In this document: piece by piece, positions 7,824 to 15,054 of the stretch
Numbering within the stretch: position 1 is the stretch's first letter
Layout: each line of letters begins with the position of its first letter
Source of the DNA: Sva-07 sp963710625
Lineage (GTDB): Bacteria > Actinomycetota > Acidimicrobiia > Acidimicrobiales > Ilumatobacteraceae
Assembly: GCA_963710625.1 (NCBI GenBank)
Contig: CAVQBG010000017.1
Coordinates: 175,745 to 239,744, forward strand
Direction of reading: 5' to 3'
Length of the DNA: 64,000 bases
Translations under genes and position numbers: made by a program
The notes under the pieces: generated by a model
Database searches by the model: none
The model's input: only the letters and a program-made list of their open reading frames with translations
Told to the model about the DNA's origin: nothing

Positions 7824-7854
7824 CGTGCCCGCCGAAGCGAGTCCGGCGGGCACG
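7824..7854. terminator. Hairpin terminator between convergent genes
   Basis: CGTGCCCGCCG (7824-7834) and CGGCGGGCACG (7844-7854) form a perfect 11-bp stem with a nine-base loop. It lies in the 77 bases between the phosphatase stop and the csbD stop, so it can end both transcripts. There is no long T-run on either side. Confidence 0.75.
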
Positions 7855-7874
7855 TCGAGTTGCTCTGACGGTGG

Positions 7875-8060
7875 TCAGCTCAACTTCTTCTTCACGCTGT
7901 CGACCGCATCGTCGAGCTTGTCCTTGGCATCGTCGAACATGTTCTTGACCTTGCCGGCGGTCTCGTCGGCTTGGCCCTCGCGCTTGAGGTCGTCGTTGTC
8001 GGTCAGGTCACCAGCGGCCTGCTTGATTCGGCCCTTGGCCTGGTCGGTCTCTGCACTCAT
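7875..8060 (-). CDS. csbD: CsbD-family stress protein
   Basis: A 61-residue hydrophilic protein with the CsbD pattern: AKGRIKQAAGDLTDNDDLK, then EGQADETAGKVKN and a helical Lys/Asp-rich tail. CsbD proteins are small, abundant general-stress proteins of unknown molecular function, controlled by SigB in Bacillus. Here a GTTT-N15-GGGTA promoter sits 52 bases upstream of the start, matching that regulation. It converges with the SpoIIE phosphatase gene. Confidence 0.92.
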   Translation of the reverse strand: MSAETDQAKGRIKQAAGDLTDNDDLKREGQADETAGKVKNMFDDAKDKLDDAVDSVKKKLS

Positions 8061-8111
8061 GGGGTTCTCCTTCGTTGTCGGGGGACGGGGGTGGCCCGCT
8101 CCACGACGGAG

Positions 8112-8135
8112 TACCCGGTCACGCCGAGGTCAAAC
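8112..8135 (-). promoter_or_regulatory. SigF-type promoter of csbD
   Basis: On the minus strand, GTTT (8135-8132) and GGGTA (8116-8112) are separated by 15 bases. The leader to the csbD start is about 50 bases. Confidence 0.6.
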
Positions 8136-8149
8136 CATCGCCTGGAGGA

Positions 8150-8722
8150 TCAGCGGGAGAAGTTCTCGAAGTACCGGCTCGGGGTGGGGCCTCGTTGGCC
8201 CTGGTACTTCGACCCGCTGGCGCCCGTGCCGTACGGCTGGTCGGCGGGCGTCGTCATCTGCATGAAGCTGACCTGGCCGATCTTCATTCCCGGGTAGAGC
8301 GTGATCGGCAGGCTGGCCACGTTCGCGAGCTCGAGCGTGATGTGGCCATCGAAGCCGGCATCGATGAACCCGGCGGTCGAATGGATCAGCAGGCCGAGAC
8401 GGCCGAGTGACGACTTACCCTCCACCCGCCCGACCAGGTCGTCGGGGACACCGATCCGCTCGAGCGTCGAGCCCAGCACGAATTCACCGGGGTGCAGGAT
8501 GAACGGTTCTTCCGACGCCTCCGGGATCTCGATCAGTTCCGTGAGGTCGACCATGTCGAGCTTGACGTCGATCACGCCGCGGGTGTGGTTGCGGAAGACC
8601 CGGAACAGGTTGGAGATGCGCACGTCGATCGACGACGGCTGGATCAACGACTCGTCGAGCGGGTCGATCGCGATCCGCCCGGCGGCGAGCTGTTCACGGA
8701 GGGTGCGGTCGGACAGGATCAC
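8150..8722 (-). CDS. dcd: dCTP deaminase
   Basis: A 190-residue trimeric-dUTPase-fold enzyme. Typical signatures are IQPSSIDVRISNLFRVF, GRVEGKSSLGRLGLLIHST and AGFIDAGFDGHITLEL, which holds the catalytic Glu region. It deaminates dCTP to dUTP, or on to dUMP in bifunctional members, supplying dTMP synthesis in the cytoplasm. A GTG start at 8722 gives the standard N-terminus (V)ILSDRTLREQL. Length is normal. It is separated from the stress cluster only by the csbD promoter region, and no operon partner is visible. Confidence 0.93.
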   Translation of the reverse strand: MILSDRTLREQLAAGRIAIDPLDESLIQPSSIDVRISNLFRVFRNHTRGVIDVKLDMVDLTELIEIPEASEEPFILHPGEFVLGSTLERIGVPDDLVGRVEGKSSLGRLGLLIHSTAGFIDAGFDGHITLELANVASLPITLYPGMKIGQVSFMQMTTPADQPYGTGASGSKYQGQRGPTPSRYFENFSR

Positions 8723-8778
8723 GGTCGCCCACGTTAGTGACCCACCCCCCGCCGCCCCGCCCCTCCCCTCCCACACCC

Positions 8779-8939
8779 CGTTTGCGTCGAGGTTTCGGTG
8801 GGACAGGTCACCCGGTTCGCGTCGAGGTTTCGGTGGGACGGGTCACCCGAAACGCGACACAAACGCTCACACCCGCTCACCACCCCGTTTGCGTCGAGGT
8901 CTCGGTGGGGTGGGCCACCCGAAATGCAGCACAAACGGG
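8779..8939 (+). repeat. Three tandem hairpin-forming repeats upstream of paiB
   Basis: Three copies (8779-8815, 8816-8866, 8886-8939) share GCGTCGAGGTTTCGGTGGG followed by a CACCCG segment. Copies 2 and 3 continue into CGAAAYGCRRCACAAACG, which pairs back with CGTTTGCGTCG at their start, so each can fold into a ~50-base hairpin. Copy 1 lacks the right arm. They fill the intergenic gap between dcd and the paiB remnant. They look like a short dispersed palindromic repeat family and contain no spacer-like unique segments. Confidence 0.7.
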
Positions 8940-8978
8940 CGGGGATGGGAGGCGGTCGCCGGAAGTACGGTCGGCGAG

Positions 8979-9625
8979 GTGTACGTGCCGAAGGCGAATC
9001 CGGTCGAGGAGCCCGAGGAGATTCTGCGGCTGCTGCGCGCGGCAGCGATCGGGCACCTCGTGTCGAGTGACGGAGCGGCCGGCTTCGCAGCCACACCGAT
9101 TCCGTTCCTCGTCGACGACGGCGTCACCACCGTCCGAGCCCATCTTGCCCGCGCGAATCCGCATCGGCGGCACCTGGCAGAGGCGCCGGCGATGCTGATC
9201 GTCTCTATCAGCGATGCGTACGTGTCGCCGAGCTGGTACCCGTCGAAGGCCGACGACCCGAGGGTGGTCCCCACGGCCAACCACGAGGTCGTCCACCTGC
9301 ATGGCTCGATCGGTGTCCACGATGATCCGACCTTCGTCCGATCGGTTGTCACCGACCTCACCGAGTTCCACGAAGCGAGAGTCGTGTCACGGTTTCGACC
9401 CACCGCCGTTGTGGTCGGTCGATGACCCTCCGGACGACTTCATCGATCGGCAGCTCCGGGCGATCGATGAGGATCGAATTGACGATCGATCGCGTAGTCG
9501 CGAAGCGCAAGCTGAGCCAGAACCGGAGCGAGGCCGATGTCGCCGGCGTGATCGACGGACTGCGACAGACCTCCGAACGGCGACGCCACGACGTTGCCGA
9601 CGCGATGGAGCGCAAGCTTCCTTGA
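8979..9625 (+). pseudogene. PaiB-family FMN-binding protein, two frameshifts
   Basis: From the GTG at 8979 the frame gives VYVPKANPVEEPEEILRLLR and the PaiB hallmark YVSPSWYPSKADDPRVVPTAN. It then leaves the family sequence near 9390-9400. The continuation (WSVDDPPDDFIDRQLRAI) is in the next frame, and the end (RVVAKRKLSQNRSEADVAGV) is in the third frame from about 9465. Removing one base at each point would restore ~214 residues, the normal family length. PaiB relatives are FMN-binding regulators or flavoproteins with a split-barrel fold. Either the gene is decayed or the sequence carries two insertion errors. Confidence 0.75.
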
Positions 9626-9709
9626 TGTTTCGCATGCGGGCCGACGGTTCGAGCCCGCCAGGAGATAGAACGACGGACGACGTTCGAACCCTTGGAAGGA
9701 CCTGGTGAC

Positions 9710-10027
9710 GTGGCAACAGCATTGATGGTGTGGATCGATCAGGATCTGTGTACGGGTGACGGCATCTGCTCGGAGATCTGCCCCGACGTGTTCGTGTCCC
9801 GCGACGACGGCCTCTGGGTCGTGAAGGAAGAAGCCGCTCACTTCGGCACGACGACCATCTTCGATGGTGCCGAAGGCGCCGGTCATGGCCCCGACAACGG
9901 CCGTGGCGTCGCGCAGATCCCCGACTCGCTGATCGATCTCGCGGTCGACGCCGCCGAGGAATGCCCCGGTGAATGCATCATGATCGAGCCGTACGACCAA
10001 GGTGCCATCGACGCACGCGGCGTCTGA
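9710..10027 (+). CDS. Small ferredoxin
   Basis: A 105-residue protein with cysteines in DLCTGDGICSEICPDVF (residues ~10-26) and CPGEC (~84-88), the spacing of single-cluster actinobacterial ferredoxins of the [3Fe-4S] or [4Fe-4S] type. These pass electrons to cytochromes P450 or other oxygenases; no such partner is next to it. The GTG at 9710 is ten bases after GGAAGGA (9693-9699). The insertion between the cysteine groups (GTTTIFDGAEGAGHGPDNGR) is long for the family. Confidence 0.85.
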   Translation: MATALMVWIDQDLCTGDGICSEICPDVFVSRDDGLWVVKEEAAHFGTTTIFDGAEGAGHGPDNGRGVAQIPDSLIDLAVDAAEECPGECIMIEPYDQGAIDARGV

Positions 10028-10071
10028 CGTTCGGTGCCCACCACGGGCTCCCGCTATCCTGGGCGCCTCGT

Positions 10072-10145
10072 GCGGATGTAGTTCAATGGTAGAACATCAG
10101 CTTCCCAAGCTGAGAACGCGGGTTCGATTCCCGTCATCCGCTCCA
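10072..10145 (+). tRNA. tRNA-Gly (anticodon CCC)
   Basis: The sequence folds as a full cloverleaf: acceptor GCGGATG / CATCCGC, a D arm with GTTCAATGGTAGAAC, anticodon stem TCAGC / GCTGA with loop TTCCCAA (anticodon CCC), and a T arm with GGGTTCGATTCCC. The discriminator is T and CCA is encoded. The integrase gene starts 124 bases downstream, so the 3' half of this tRNA is the likely chromosomal attachment site. Confidence 0.95.
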
Positions 10146-10269
10146 ACAATCCCGCTGGATAAGACCAGCTCACTCGCCATTTATCGGCCGTTCGAGTACG
10201 ATGACGTTCTCACCGATAAGGCTGCTGTGCCTCACACGTGCCTTACGCAAAGGACACCGGGAGGGAACA

Positions 10270-11376
10270 ATGGCCGGCAAGAGGTCATTCGGAACAATCC
10301 GAAAGTTGCCAAGTGGGCGGTACCAGGTCCGGTATCGACGGCACGGGAAACAAATGTCGAGCGGTCAGACATTCGCAACGAAGGCAGATGCACATGCCCA
10401 TCTGTCTTCACTCGAGGCCGACATCAACCGAGGAACGGTCATCGACCCGCAAGTAGGACGGGTCCAGTTCGGCAACTACGCCAGGACGTGGCTGGTCCAG
10501 CGCGACCTACGTCCGCGAACGCGCGAAACCTATGAGTCTCAGCTTCGCTGGATACTCGGCACGTTCGAGGGCGCGTTGTTGAATGAGATCACACCCGGGG
10601 ACGTCCGAGCGTGGCATGGCGAGCTGGTCCACTCCACGCTGCACCCCAATTCTGTGTCGAAGGTGTATCGAATGCTGCGAACCATCTTGAGCACAGCCGT
10701 CGACGACGGACTCATCAGATCAAACCCCGCTCACGTCAAGGGCGCCGCGCGTGAGTCGATGGTCGAGCGTCCACTACTCACATGGGAGCAGGTAGCGGCG
10801 CTCGCGTCCACGATCGAACCGCGCTTCTCGGCTCTCGTTTGGCTCGCGGCCGCAACCGGTCTTCGTTTCGGGGAACTCGCGGGTCTCACCGTTGACGACG
10901 TCGACCTTGTTGGCGCCTCGGTTCGTGTCCGGCAAGCACTCGGCTTCGAACGGGGCAAGGGTGCAACACTCGGCGCGCCGAAGACCGAGAGCTCCTACCG
11001 AACCGTGTCGCTCCCCGATCCAATCGTTGATCGAATGAGCGCCCACATGGCGACCTACCCACCAGCGCCGGCCGGTGCGCCGATGGTGTTCACCTCGGTC
11101 AAGGGAAGTCCCTTGCTCAATCGATACTTCGCTCCGTATTGGCGAAAGGCACGCGGCAGCGTCGGCCTCGATGACGTTCGCTTTCACGACCTCCGCCACC
11201 TGGCGGGCACGGAAGCGGCCTCAGCCGGCGCGTCACTTCGAGAGGTGATGGCTCGTATGGGACACTCGACCAGTGATGCCTCGCTCCGGTACCTGAAGGC
11301 GTCGGAGAGTCGAGACCGTGAGATCGGAACGGCGATCGCTCAGCGGATCGAAGCGTCGCAGACGACCCGCCGGTAG
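10270..11376 (+). CDS. Tyrosine recombinase (phage/ICE-type integrase)
   Basis: A 368-residue protein. Residues ~1-60 form a small N-terminal DNA-binding part, ~65-165 a SAM-like core-binding domain (YARTWLVQRDLRPRTRETY), and ~185-365 the catalytic domain. The catalytic set is visible: Arg in ATGLRFGELAGL, His-x-x-Arg in RFHDLRHLAG, His in ARMGHST and Tyr in ASLRYLKA. The extra region diagnostic of integron integrases was not recognised between the conserved patches, so this looks like an ordinary tRNA-targeting integrase. The ATG at 10270 follows GAGGG. It lies downstream of tRNA-Gly and converges with the excisionase-like gene. Confidence 0.92.
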   Translation: MAGKRSFGTIRKLPSGRYQVRYRRHGKQMSSGQTFATKADAHAHLSSLEADINRGTVIDPQVGRVQFGNYARTWLVQRDLRPRTRETYESQLRWILGTFEGALLNEITPGDVRAWHGELVHSTLHPNSVSKVYRMLRTILSTAVDDGLIRSNPAHVKGAARESMVERPLLTWEQVAALASTIEPRFSALVWLAAATGLRFGELAGLTVDDVDLVGASVRVRQALGFERGKGATLGAPKTESSYRTVSLPDPIVDRMSAHMATYPPAPAGAPMVFTSVKGSPLLNRYFAPYWRKARGSVGLDDVRFHDLRHLAGTEAASAGASLREVMARMGHSTSDASLRYLKASESRDREIGTAIAQRIEASQTTRR

Positions 11377-11446
11377 CTCTTTGCTCCGTGGCCCGTGACA
11401 AGCAGACGTCAGCCGGTCCTTCGAACACGCGCCGGTCACGCCGTCG

Positions 11447-11695
11447 TCAGCTGATCGACTCGACTCGATGGTTCGCGAGCCAGGTGTCGATGTCACGAGG
11501 GTCGAAACGAACGTACTTGCCGACCTTGTGGAACGGAACACGACGCTCGGCGACAAGTCGCCGCACAAACCGTTCACTCGTCCCAAGGCGGTCAGCGAGG
11601 TCCAGCACGCCGAGCAAGCCGGCCGCTCTCGGATCTGATGCCGACCCTGGCTTGGCTATCGGCCTGGTCGTCATCTCGGCCTGATCGGAGGTCAT
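11447..11695 (-). CDS. Excisionase-like helix-turn-helix protein
   Basis: An 82-residue protein with a MerR/Xis-type winged HTH: LLGVLDLADRLGTSERFVRR, then ERRVPFHKVGKYVRFDPRDIDTWL. This is the small HTH_17 fold of actinobacterial recombination directionality factors. Its position next to a tyrosine recombinase fits a role in excision. It is transcribed toward the integrase gene. The ATG at 11695 is the last start before the conserved domain; a longer upstream frame exists but is not family-like. The following stretch to 11992 holds no recognisable gene. Confidence 0.8.
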   Translation of the reverse strand: MTSDQAEMTTRPIAKPGSASDPRAAGLLGVLDLADRLGTSERFVRRLVAERRVPFHKVGKYVRFDPRDIDTWLANHRVESIS

Positions 11696-11992
11696 CGATC
11701 TCTCCCAACTCGTTCGGATATCTGGAGAAGGCCCCACGAGATCCAACTCCGTTACGCAAGTCGATGGAGAAATCGATCGGCTGGATCGAATGGGACGACC
11801 TGTTCGCGCCCGGCCGGCCACCTAGTTCCGAGGTCAGCGCGCCGAGAGCCGCGGCCGACGTCGGCACCTGATGCACTCGGGCGCATCGGTGGACGCGGAC
11901 GCGAGCGGGATGGAGTATCAGACCCGGTCGACGGAGGCGAGCTGACGGTCGTGACGCAACCACTGACCGTCGCTGGTTCGGCGATGGTCGTC

Positions 11993-12083
11993 GGGATTAT
12001 GCAGTGTGCGACTTGGGCCGCAGTGTGGCGCGAGAGGGGCTCCGACGGCGGTGATTATCCCGAGCGTTATCGAGTGTCCCCGG
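11993..12083 (+). repeat. Cassette-boundary repeat 1
   Basis: It opens with GATTATGCAGTGTGCG (11995), has the core CTTGGGCCG at 12012-12020, a second GATTATC at 12053 and ends in GCGTTATCGAGTGTCCCCGG (12064-12083). Its first 27 bases from 11995 are identical to those of the repeat at 33069. GCCGCA / TGTGGC after the core can pair with one G.T wobble. The stop codon of the minus-strand kinase gene lies inside its right end. Confidence 0.85.
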
Positions 12084-12636
12084 ACGGCTCCTTTGGGACG
12101 GTGGAACGCGGTCCGCTGTGCTCATCGATCTGTTGAGCGAGGCGCCGGACGTCGATGCTGGTGGTCGTGTCGACCTCGATCAGTCGGCCGATCCCGAGCG
12201 GTCCGAGCCGCTCGAGAGCTTCGAACTGAACGAGGAGCTCGGCGCTGGTTCGCATCTGATCTCCGTGGCCAGGATGGCGATCCCTCTTGAGGAAGCGGCT
12301 CACGGCGATCTTTGGTGGGCAGCGACACCACAGCTCGACCAGCCCGGGGAGCCCTTCGAGCCAGTCGGTCGGTGTTCCCGACGTTGCGGAGAGCTCGGTC
12401 CGGCGCCAGAACGACACGAGCACGGCGCCTGGGAGCTGCTTTGCCTGCTCTGCGAACGCGACATCGGCTCGTCTGCTGAGATGCGGACGTTCAGCTTGCG
12501 GGTCAGCCGACCGGTTCAGGAGGTCGACGAGCACGTCGTCCTTGTCGAGGAACGAGAGTCCGAGCTGGTCTGCCACAGCTGATCCGATCGTTGTCTTCCC
12601 GGCGCCGGGCAACCCTGAGACGATGACGAACGGCAC
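12067..12636 (-). CDS. P-loop kinase of the AAA_33/shikimate kinase-like type
   Basis: A 189-residue protein with an N-terminal Walker A, VSGLPGAGKTTIG, and a following acidic segment (FLDKDDVLVDLL). It belongs to the loosely defined ATP-dependent small-molecule kinases of the zeta-toxin, gluconate kinase and chloramphenicol phosphotransferase type. The substrate cannot be told. A GTG start at 12636 places the P-loop at residues 8-16. It is the first cargo gene of the island, and its last codons run into boundary repeat 1. Two similar kinases lie at 22032 and 23733. Confidence 0.75.
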   Translation of the reverse strand: MPFVIVSGLPGAGKTTIGSAVADQLGLSFLDKDDVLVDLLNRSADPQAERPHLSRRADVAFAEQAKQLPGAVLVSFWRRTELSATSGTPTDWLEGLPGLVELWCRCPPKIAVSRFLKRDRHPGHGDQMRTSAELLVQFEALERLGPLGIGRLIEVDTTTSIDVRRLAQQIDEHSGPRSTVPKEPSGDTR

Positions 12637-12686
12637 CTGAGGAGCGTAGGAGGTGGGGTCTCCGGCCGCCTGTCCCTGATCGCCGG

Positions 12687-12784
12687 ACGGGTGACATCAC
12701 AGTCAGGGAGAGCCCCGGAGTCGCTTGGCGCCGCCCATAGGGCTCACCCGCTGGCACCGTCGCAGCCTCAGTAATCGCGTTGTG
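12687..12784 (+). repeat. Degraded cassette-boundary repeat
   Basis: A poor match in the expected position between two genes. GGGTGACATCACAG (12688) resembles the left end, CGCTTGGCGCCGCC (about 12723) the core, and GTAATCGCG (12773) the right end. It is read as a decayed copy only because of position, order and orientation. Confidence 0.3.
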
Positions 12785-12815
12785 GATGTGCACCGCCGTC
12801 GGCAACTGTGTGGGT

Positions 12816-13316
12816 GTGCTTGTTCGTCGCATCACGGCCCTCGATGGGTTGCTCCTTCGGCGAGTTCGTCTGGAGGCGCTCAGGGATGCTCCGTCTGCAT
12901 TCAGCTCCACGTTCGACCTCGAGGCGGGGCGGACAGATGCGGAGTGGGTGGAGCGAGCAGTTGCAGGATCGCGCGGTCGCGACCGTGCGACATTCTTGGC
13001 GCTCGTCGACGATCAGGTTGTCGGTCTCGTCGGCGGGTTTCGACCGGAGGCGTCGTCGAACACGGTCGAGATGGTGTCGATGTGGGTGGCACCGGATGCT
13101 CGTCGATCCGGAGTCGGAGCGGCCCTCATTGACGCCGTGCGAGCGTGGGCCGTCGAGACGGAGGCGACGAGCATCTGGGCCGGGGTAATGCGTGGAAACG
13201 ACGCCGCTCAACGTCTCTACAGCTCGAAGGGCTTCGCCGAGCGTGGCAGCCTCAGGCCTCTTGCATCCGACGCCTCACGCTCAGAGGTTCGGATGGAGCT
13301 GTCGCTGACCGAGTAG
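12816..13316 (+). CDS. GNAT-family N-acetyltransferase
   Basis: A 166-residue GNAT fold. The acetyl-CoA-binding motif A reads VSMWVAPDARRSGVGAALIDA (residues ~93-112), followed by the typical GNDAAQRLYSSKGF motif B. The N-terminus RITALDGLLLRRVRLEALRDAP is common in actinobacterial GNATs. Cytoplasmic; acceptor unknown. The GTG at 12816 is chosen because the conserved fold begins there. It is one of four GNAT genes in the island (with 22643, 35010 and 35752). Confidence 0.85.
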   Translation: MLVRRITALDGLLLRRVRLEALRDAPSAFSSTFDLEAGRTDAEWVERAVAGSRGRDRATFLALVDDQVVGLVGGFRPEASSNTVEMVSMWVAPDARRSGVGAALIDAVRAWAVETEATSIWAGVMRGNDAAQRLYSSKGFAERGSLRPLASDASRSEVRMELSLTE

Positions 13317-13429
13317 ACGCGACATCGCGTCATCGCGATCGTCGGCTGGACGTCGATGGTCTCGCCGTGGTTGGCATGTCGTTTGTCTGCCCGTCATCCC
13401 GGCACGCACCGAACGGGCCACGATCGGCG

Positions 13430-13520
13430 ATTGCTCCCGAACGCCGGTCGGCGATATCAATCGGCGCTTGGGAGGTACTGGCTGCTTCGCAGGACGTGCA
13501 TGCGGGGTTCGCACGCACGT
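13430..13520 (+). repeat. Degraded cassette-boundary repeat
   Basis: GCGATTGC (13430), GCGATATCAATCGG (about 13451) and CGCTTGGGAGG (13467) follow the order of the left end and core of the conserved repeats. The right half is not recognisable apart from the hairpin GTGCATGCGGGGTTCGCACG. It lies between genes at 13316 and 13525, the expected place. Confidence 0.35.
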
Positions 13521-13524
13521 GCTG

Positions 13525-14337
13525 TCAAAGGAGGGTTGCGAACCGGGTGAGGGCGTCGGCGACGCCGTCAGGGTCCTCGGCGCTGATCCAATGGCCAGTC
13601 TTGAACTGGCGGACCTCACACGAACAGATGGTTCTCAACCGATCGAGCGCGACGTCGCGTGCGGCCTGCTCGTCGGCGTCTGCTCGGGCAGCGTCGAGCA
13701 CGAGCACGGGAACCTCGATGCTGCGGTAGCAGTCGAGAATCGGGAGCGTTGAGAACGCGAGCGCTTTGGTGTTGAGCTCGGTTTGGCTCGGCCGGAGTTC
13801 GATCCGGCCGTCGGACAGGGTCTGCATGGTCCGTAATCCGGTCGCGACTCCGTCGGGGCCGGATCTCGCCCAGCGGTCGAGGTACGCCTGACTGTCGTTC
13901 TCACTCAAGATCCGGGGACCGTCGGGTCGCGGCGGAGGGCCAGGCCCGTCCGCTGGCCAATCGGCAATGTGCCCGTCCATATTGACGAACCCACGCGCAC
14001 GCACGCCGTCCTGCAAGGCGGCAAGCGCGATGAGCGTTCCGAACGACCCCGCGAACAGAACTGGCGTGTCCAGTCCGAGCGCGCCGATGACCGAGCGAAA
14101 ATCGTCGACACAGGTGGGGATGGTGATGTCACCGGATTCGGACCAGCCATGTCCGCGCTGGTCGTATGCGACGACCCGGTAGTGGTCGGTGAGCAGCGGG
14201 CCGAGTGTGTCGGCCTCGGCGAGGTTGCCGAAGAAGCCGTGGATCACGACCAGCGCGGGGCCGGATCCGCCGTAGTCGCGAACGAAGATCCTGACGCCGT
14301 CCGCAGTCCGGACGAATCGATCGATCACCCCAGCCAC
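13525..14337 (-). CDS. Alpha/beta hydrolase
   Basis: A 270-residue alpha/beta-hydrolase fold enzyme. LVVIHGFFGNLAEAD gives the oxyanion-hole region, VVAYDQRGHGWSES the next strand, and LFAGSFGTLIAL the nucleophile elbow with its Ser. A catalytic His is likely in FKTGHWISAEDPDG near the C-terminus. Such enzymes hydrolyse esters, lactones or haloalkanes; the substrate is unknown. No signal peptide is seen. It starts with a GTG and is a single-gene unit in the island. Confidence 0.85.
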   Translation of the reverse strand: MAGVIDRFVRTADGVRIFVRDYGGSGPALVVIHGFFGNLAEADTLGPLLTDHYRVVAYDQRGHGWSESGDITIPTCVDDFRSVIGALGLDTPVLFAGSFGTLIALAALQDGVRARGFVNMDGHIADWPADGPGPPPRPDGPRILSENDSQAYLDRWARSGPDGVATGLRTMQTLSDGRIELRPSQTELNTKALAFSTLPILDCYRSIEVPVLVLDAARADADEQAARDVALDRLRTICSCEVRQFKTGHWISAEDPDGVADALTRFATLL

Positions 14338-14513
14338 ACCCAGAGTCTCGCATTCAGCGCCTGCCGCGCTGGCTCCGCGGCGCCACCATCTGTCTCGTCG
14401 AAGACGATCAAGTCGTCAGACACGTGCAAGTTTGGATCGACTGACCCTGGGTATCCCGGAACGCCGGGTGGTGGCCGTGATCGGTAGTCGCAGCGGATAC
14501 GCGAGAGTGGTGA

Positions 14514-14999
14514 ATGTCCGATAGGGCTCCCAGCAAGCTCCCTCCGTGGTTTCAACCGACAGCCCAAGTCGCCGCAGCAGCGTTGTTCACCGACCAGCTC
14601 GATCGCATCCTGCTCGTCAAGCCGACCTACAACGACGCCTGGAACCTGCCTGGCGGCGTCGTTGAACCCGGGGAGTCACCGTCGGCCGCTGCGACGCGTG
14701 AGGTGCGCGAGGAGATCGGCCTTGATGTCCAACTCGGAGCACTCATATGTGTCGACTACCGCCCACCTGTTTCGGGCGGCCGAGGCGACGCGCTGCGGTT
14801 CCTGTTCCACGGCGGACGCCTCTCTCGAGATCAGCTCGACAGCATCGAACTCGCACCGGCCGAGATCAGCGAATGGCGGCTGGTTCAGATCGACCATCTC
14901 GACGACTACCTGATCCCACTTGTCGTTGAGCGACTTCGATCAGCACTCGACGGTCACCGATACCTCGAAGAAGGCCGGCCCGTGCCGCACGCTCGGTGA
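14514..14999 (+). CDS. Nudix hydrolase
   Basis: A 161-residue protein with a complete Nudix box, GGVVEPGESPSAAATREVRE followed by EIGL (residues ~47-70), matching G-x5-E-x7-REUxEExGU. The family cleaves nucleoside diphosphates linked to another moiety, often oxidised or non-canonical nucleotides. Cytoplasmic. The ATG at 14514 is upstream of the first strand. A second, unrelated Nudix gene lies at 16109. No boundary repeat is clear on its left, although a weak GTGATCGGTAGTCGC occurs near 14478. Confidence 0.9.
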   Translation: MSDRAPSKLPPWFQPTAQVAAAALFTDQLDRILLVKPTYNDAWNLPGGVVEPGESPSAAATREVREEIGLDVQLGALICVDYRPPVSGGRGDALRFLFHGGRLSRDQLDSIELAPAEISEWRLVQIDHLDDYLIPLVVERLRSALDGHRYLEEGRPVPHAR

Positions 15000-15054
15000 C
15001 GGTCAAGTGCGTGTCGCCACCCGCCCCGAGCGCCGGCGGAGTGCGGCGCTGTCG

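Noticed and set aside
8779..8939. Tandem repeats considered as a CRISPR array
   Set aside because: Copies differ, are unequal in length and have no unique spacers of constant size, and no cas genes are near. They read as palindromic intergenic repeats.
10270..11376. Recombinase considered as an integron integrase (IntI)
   Set aside because: The catalytic motifs and tRNA location fit a phage or ICE integrase, and no IntI-specific insertion was recognised. A phylogeny would be decisive.
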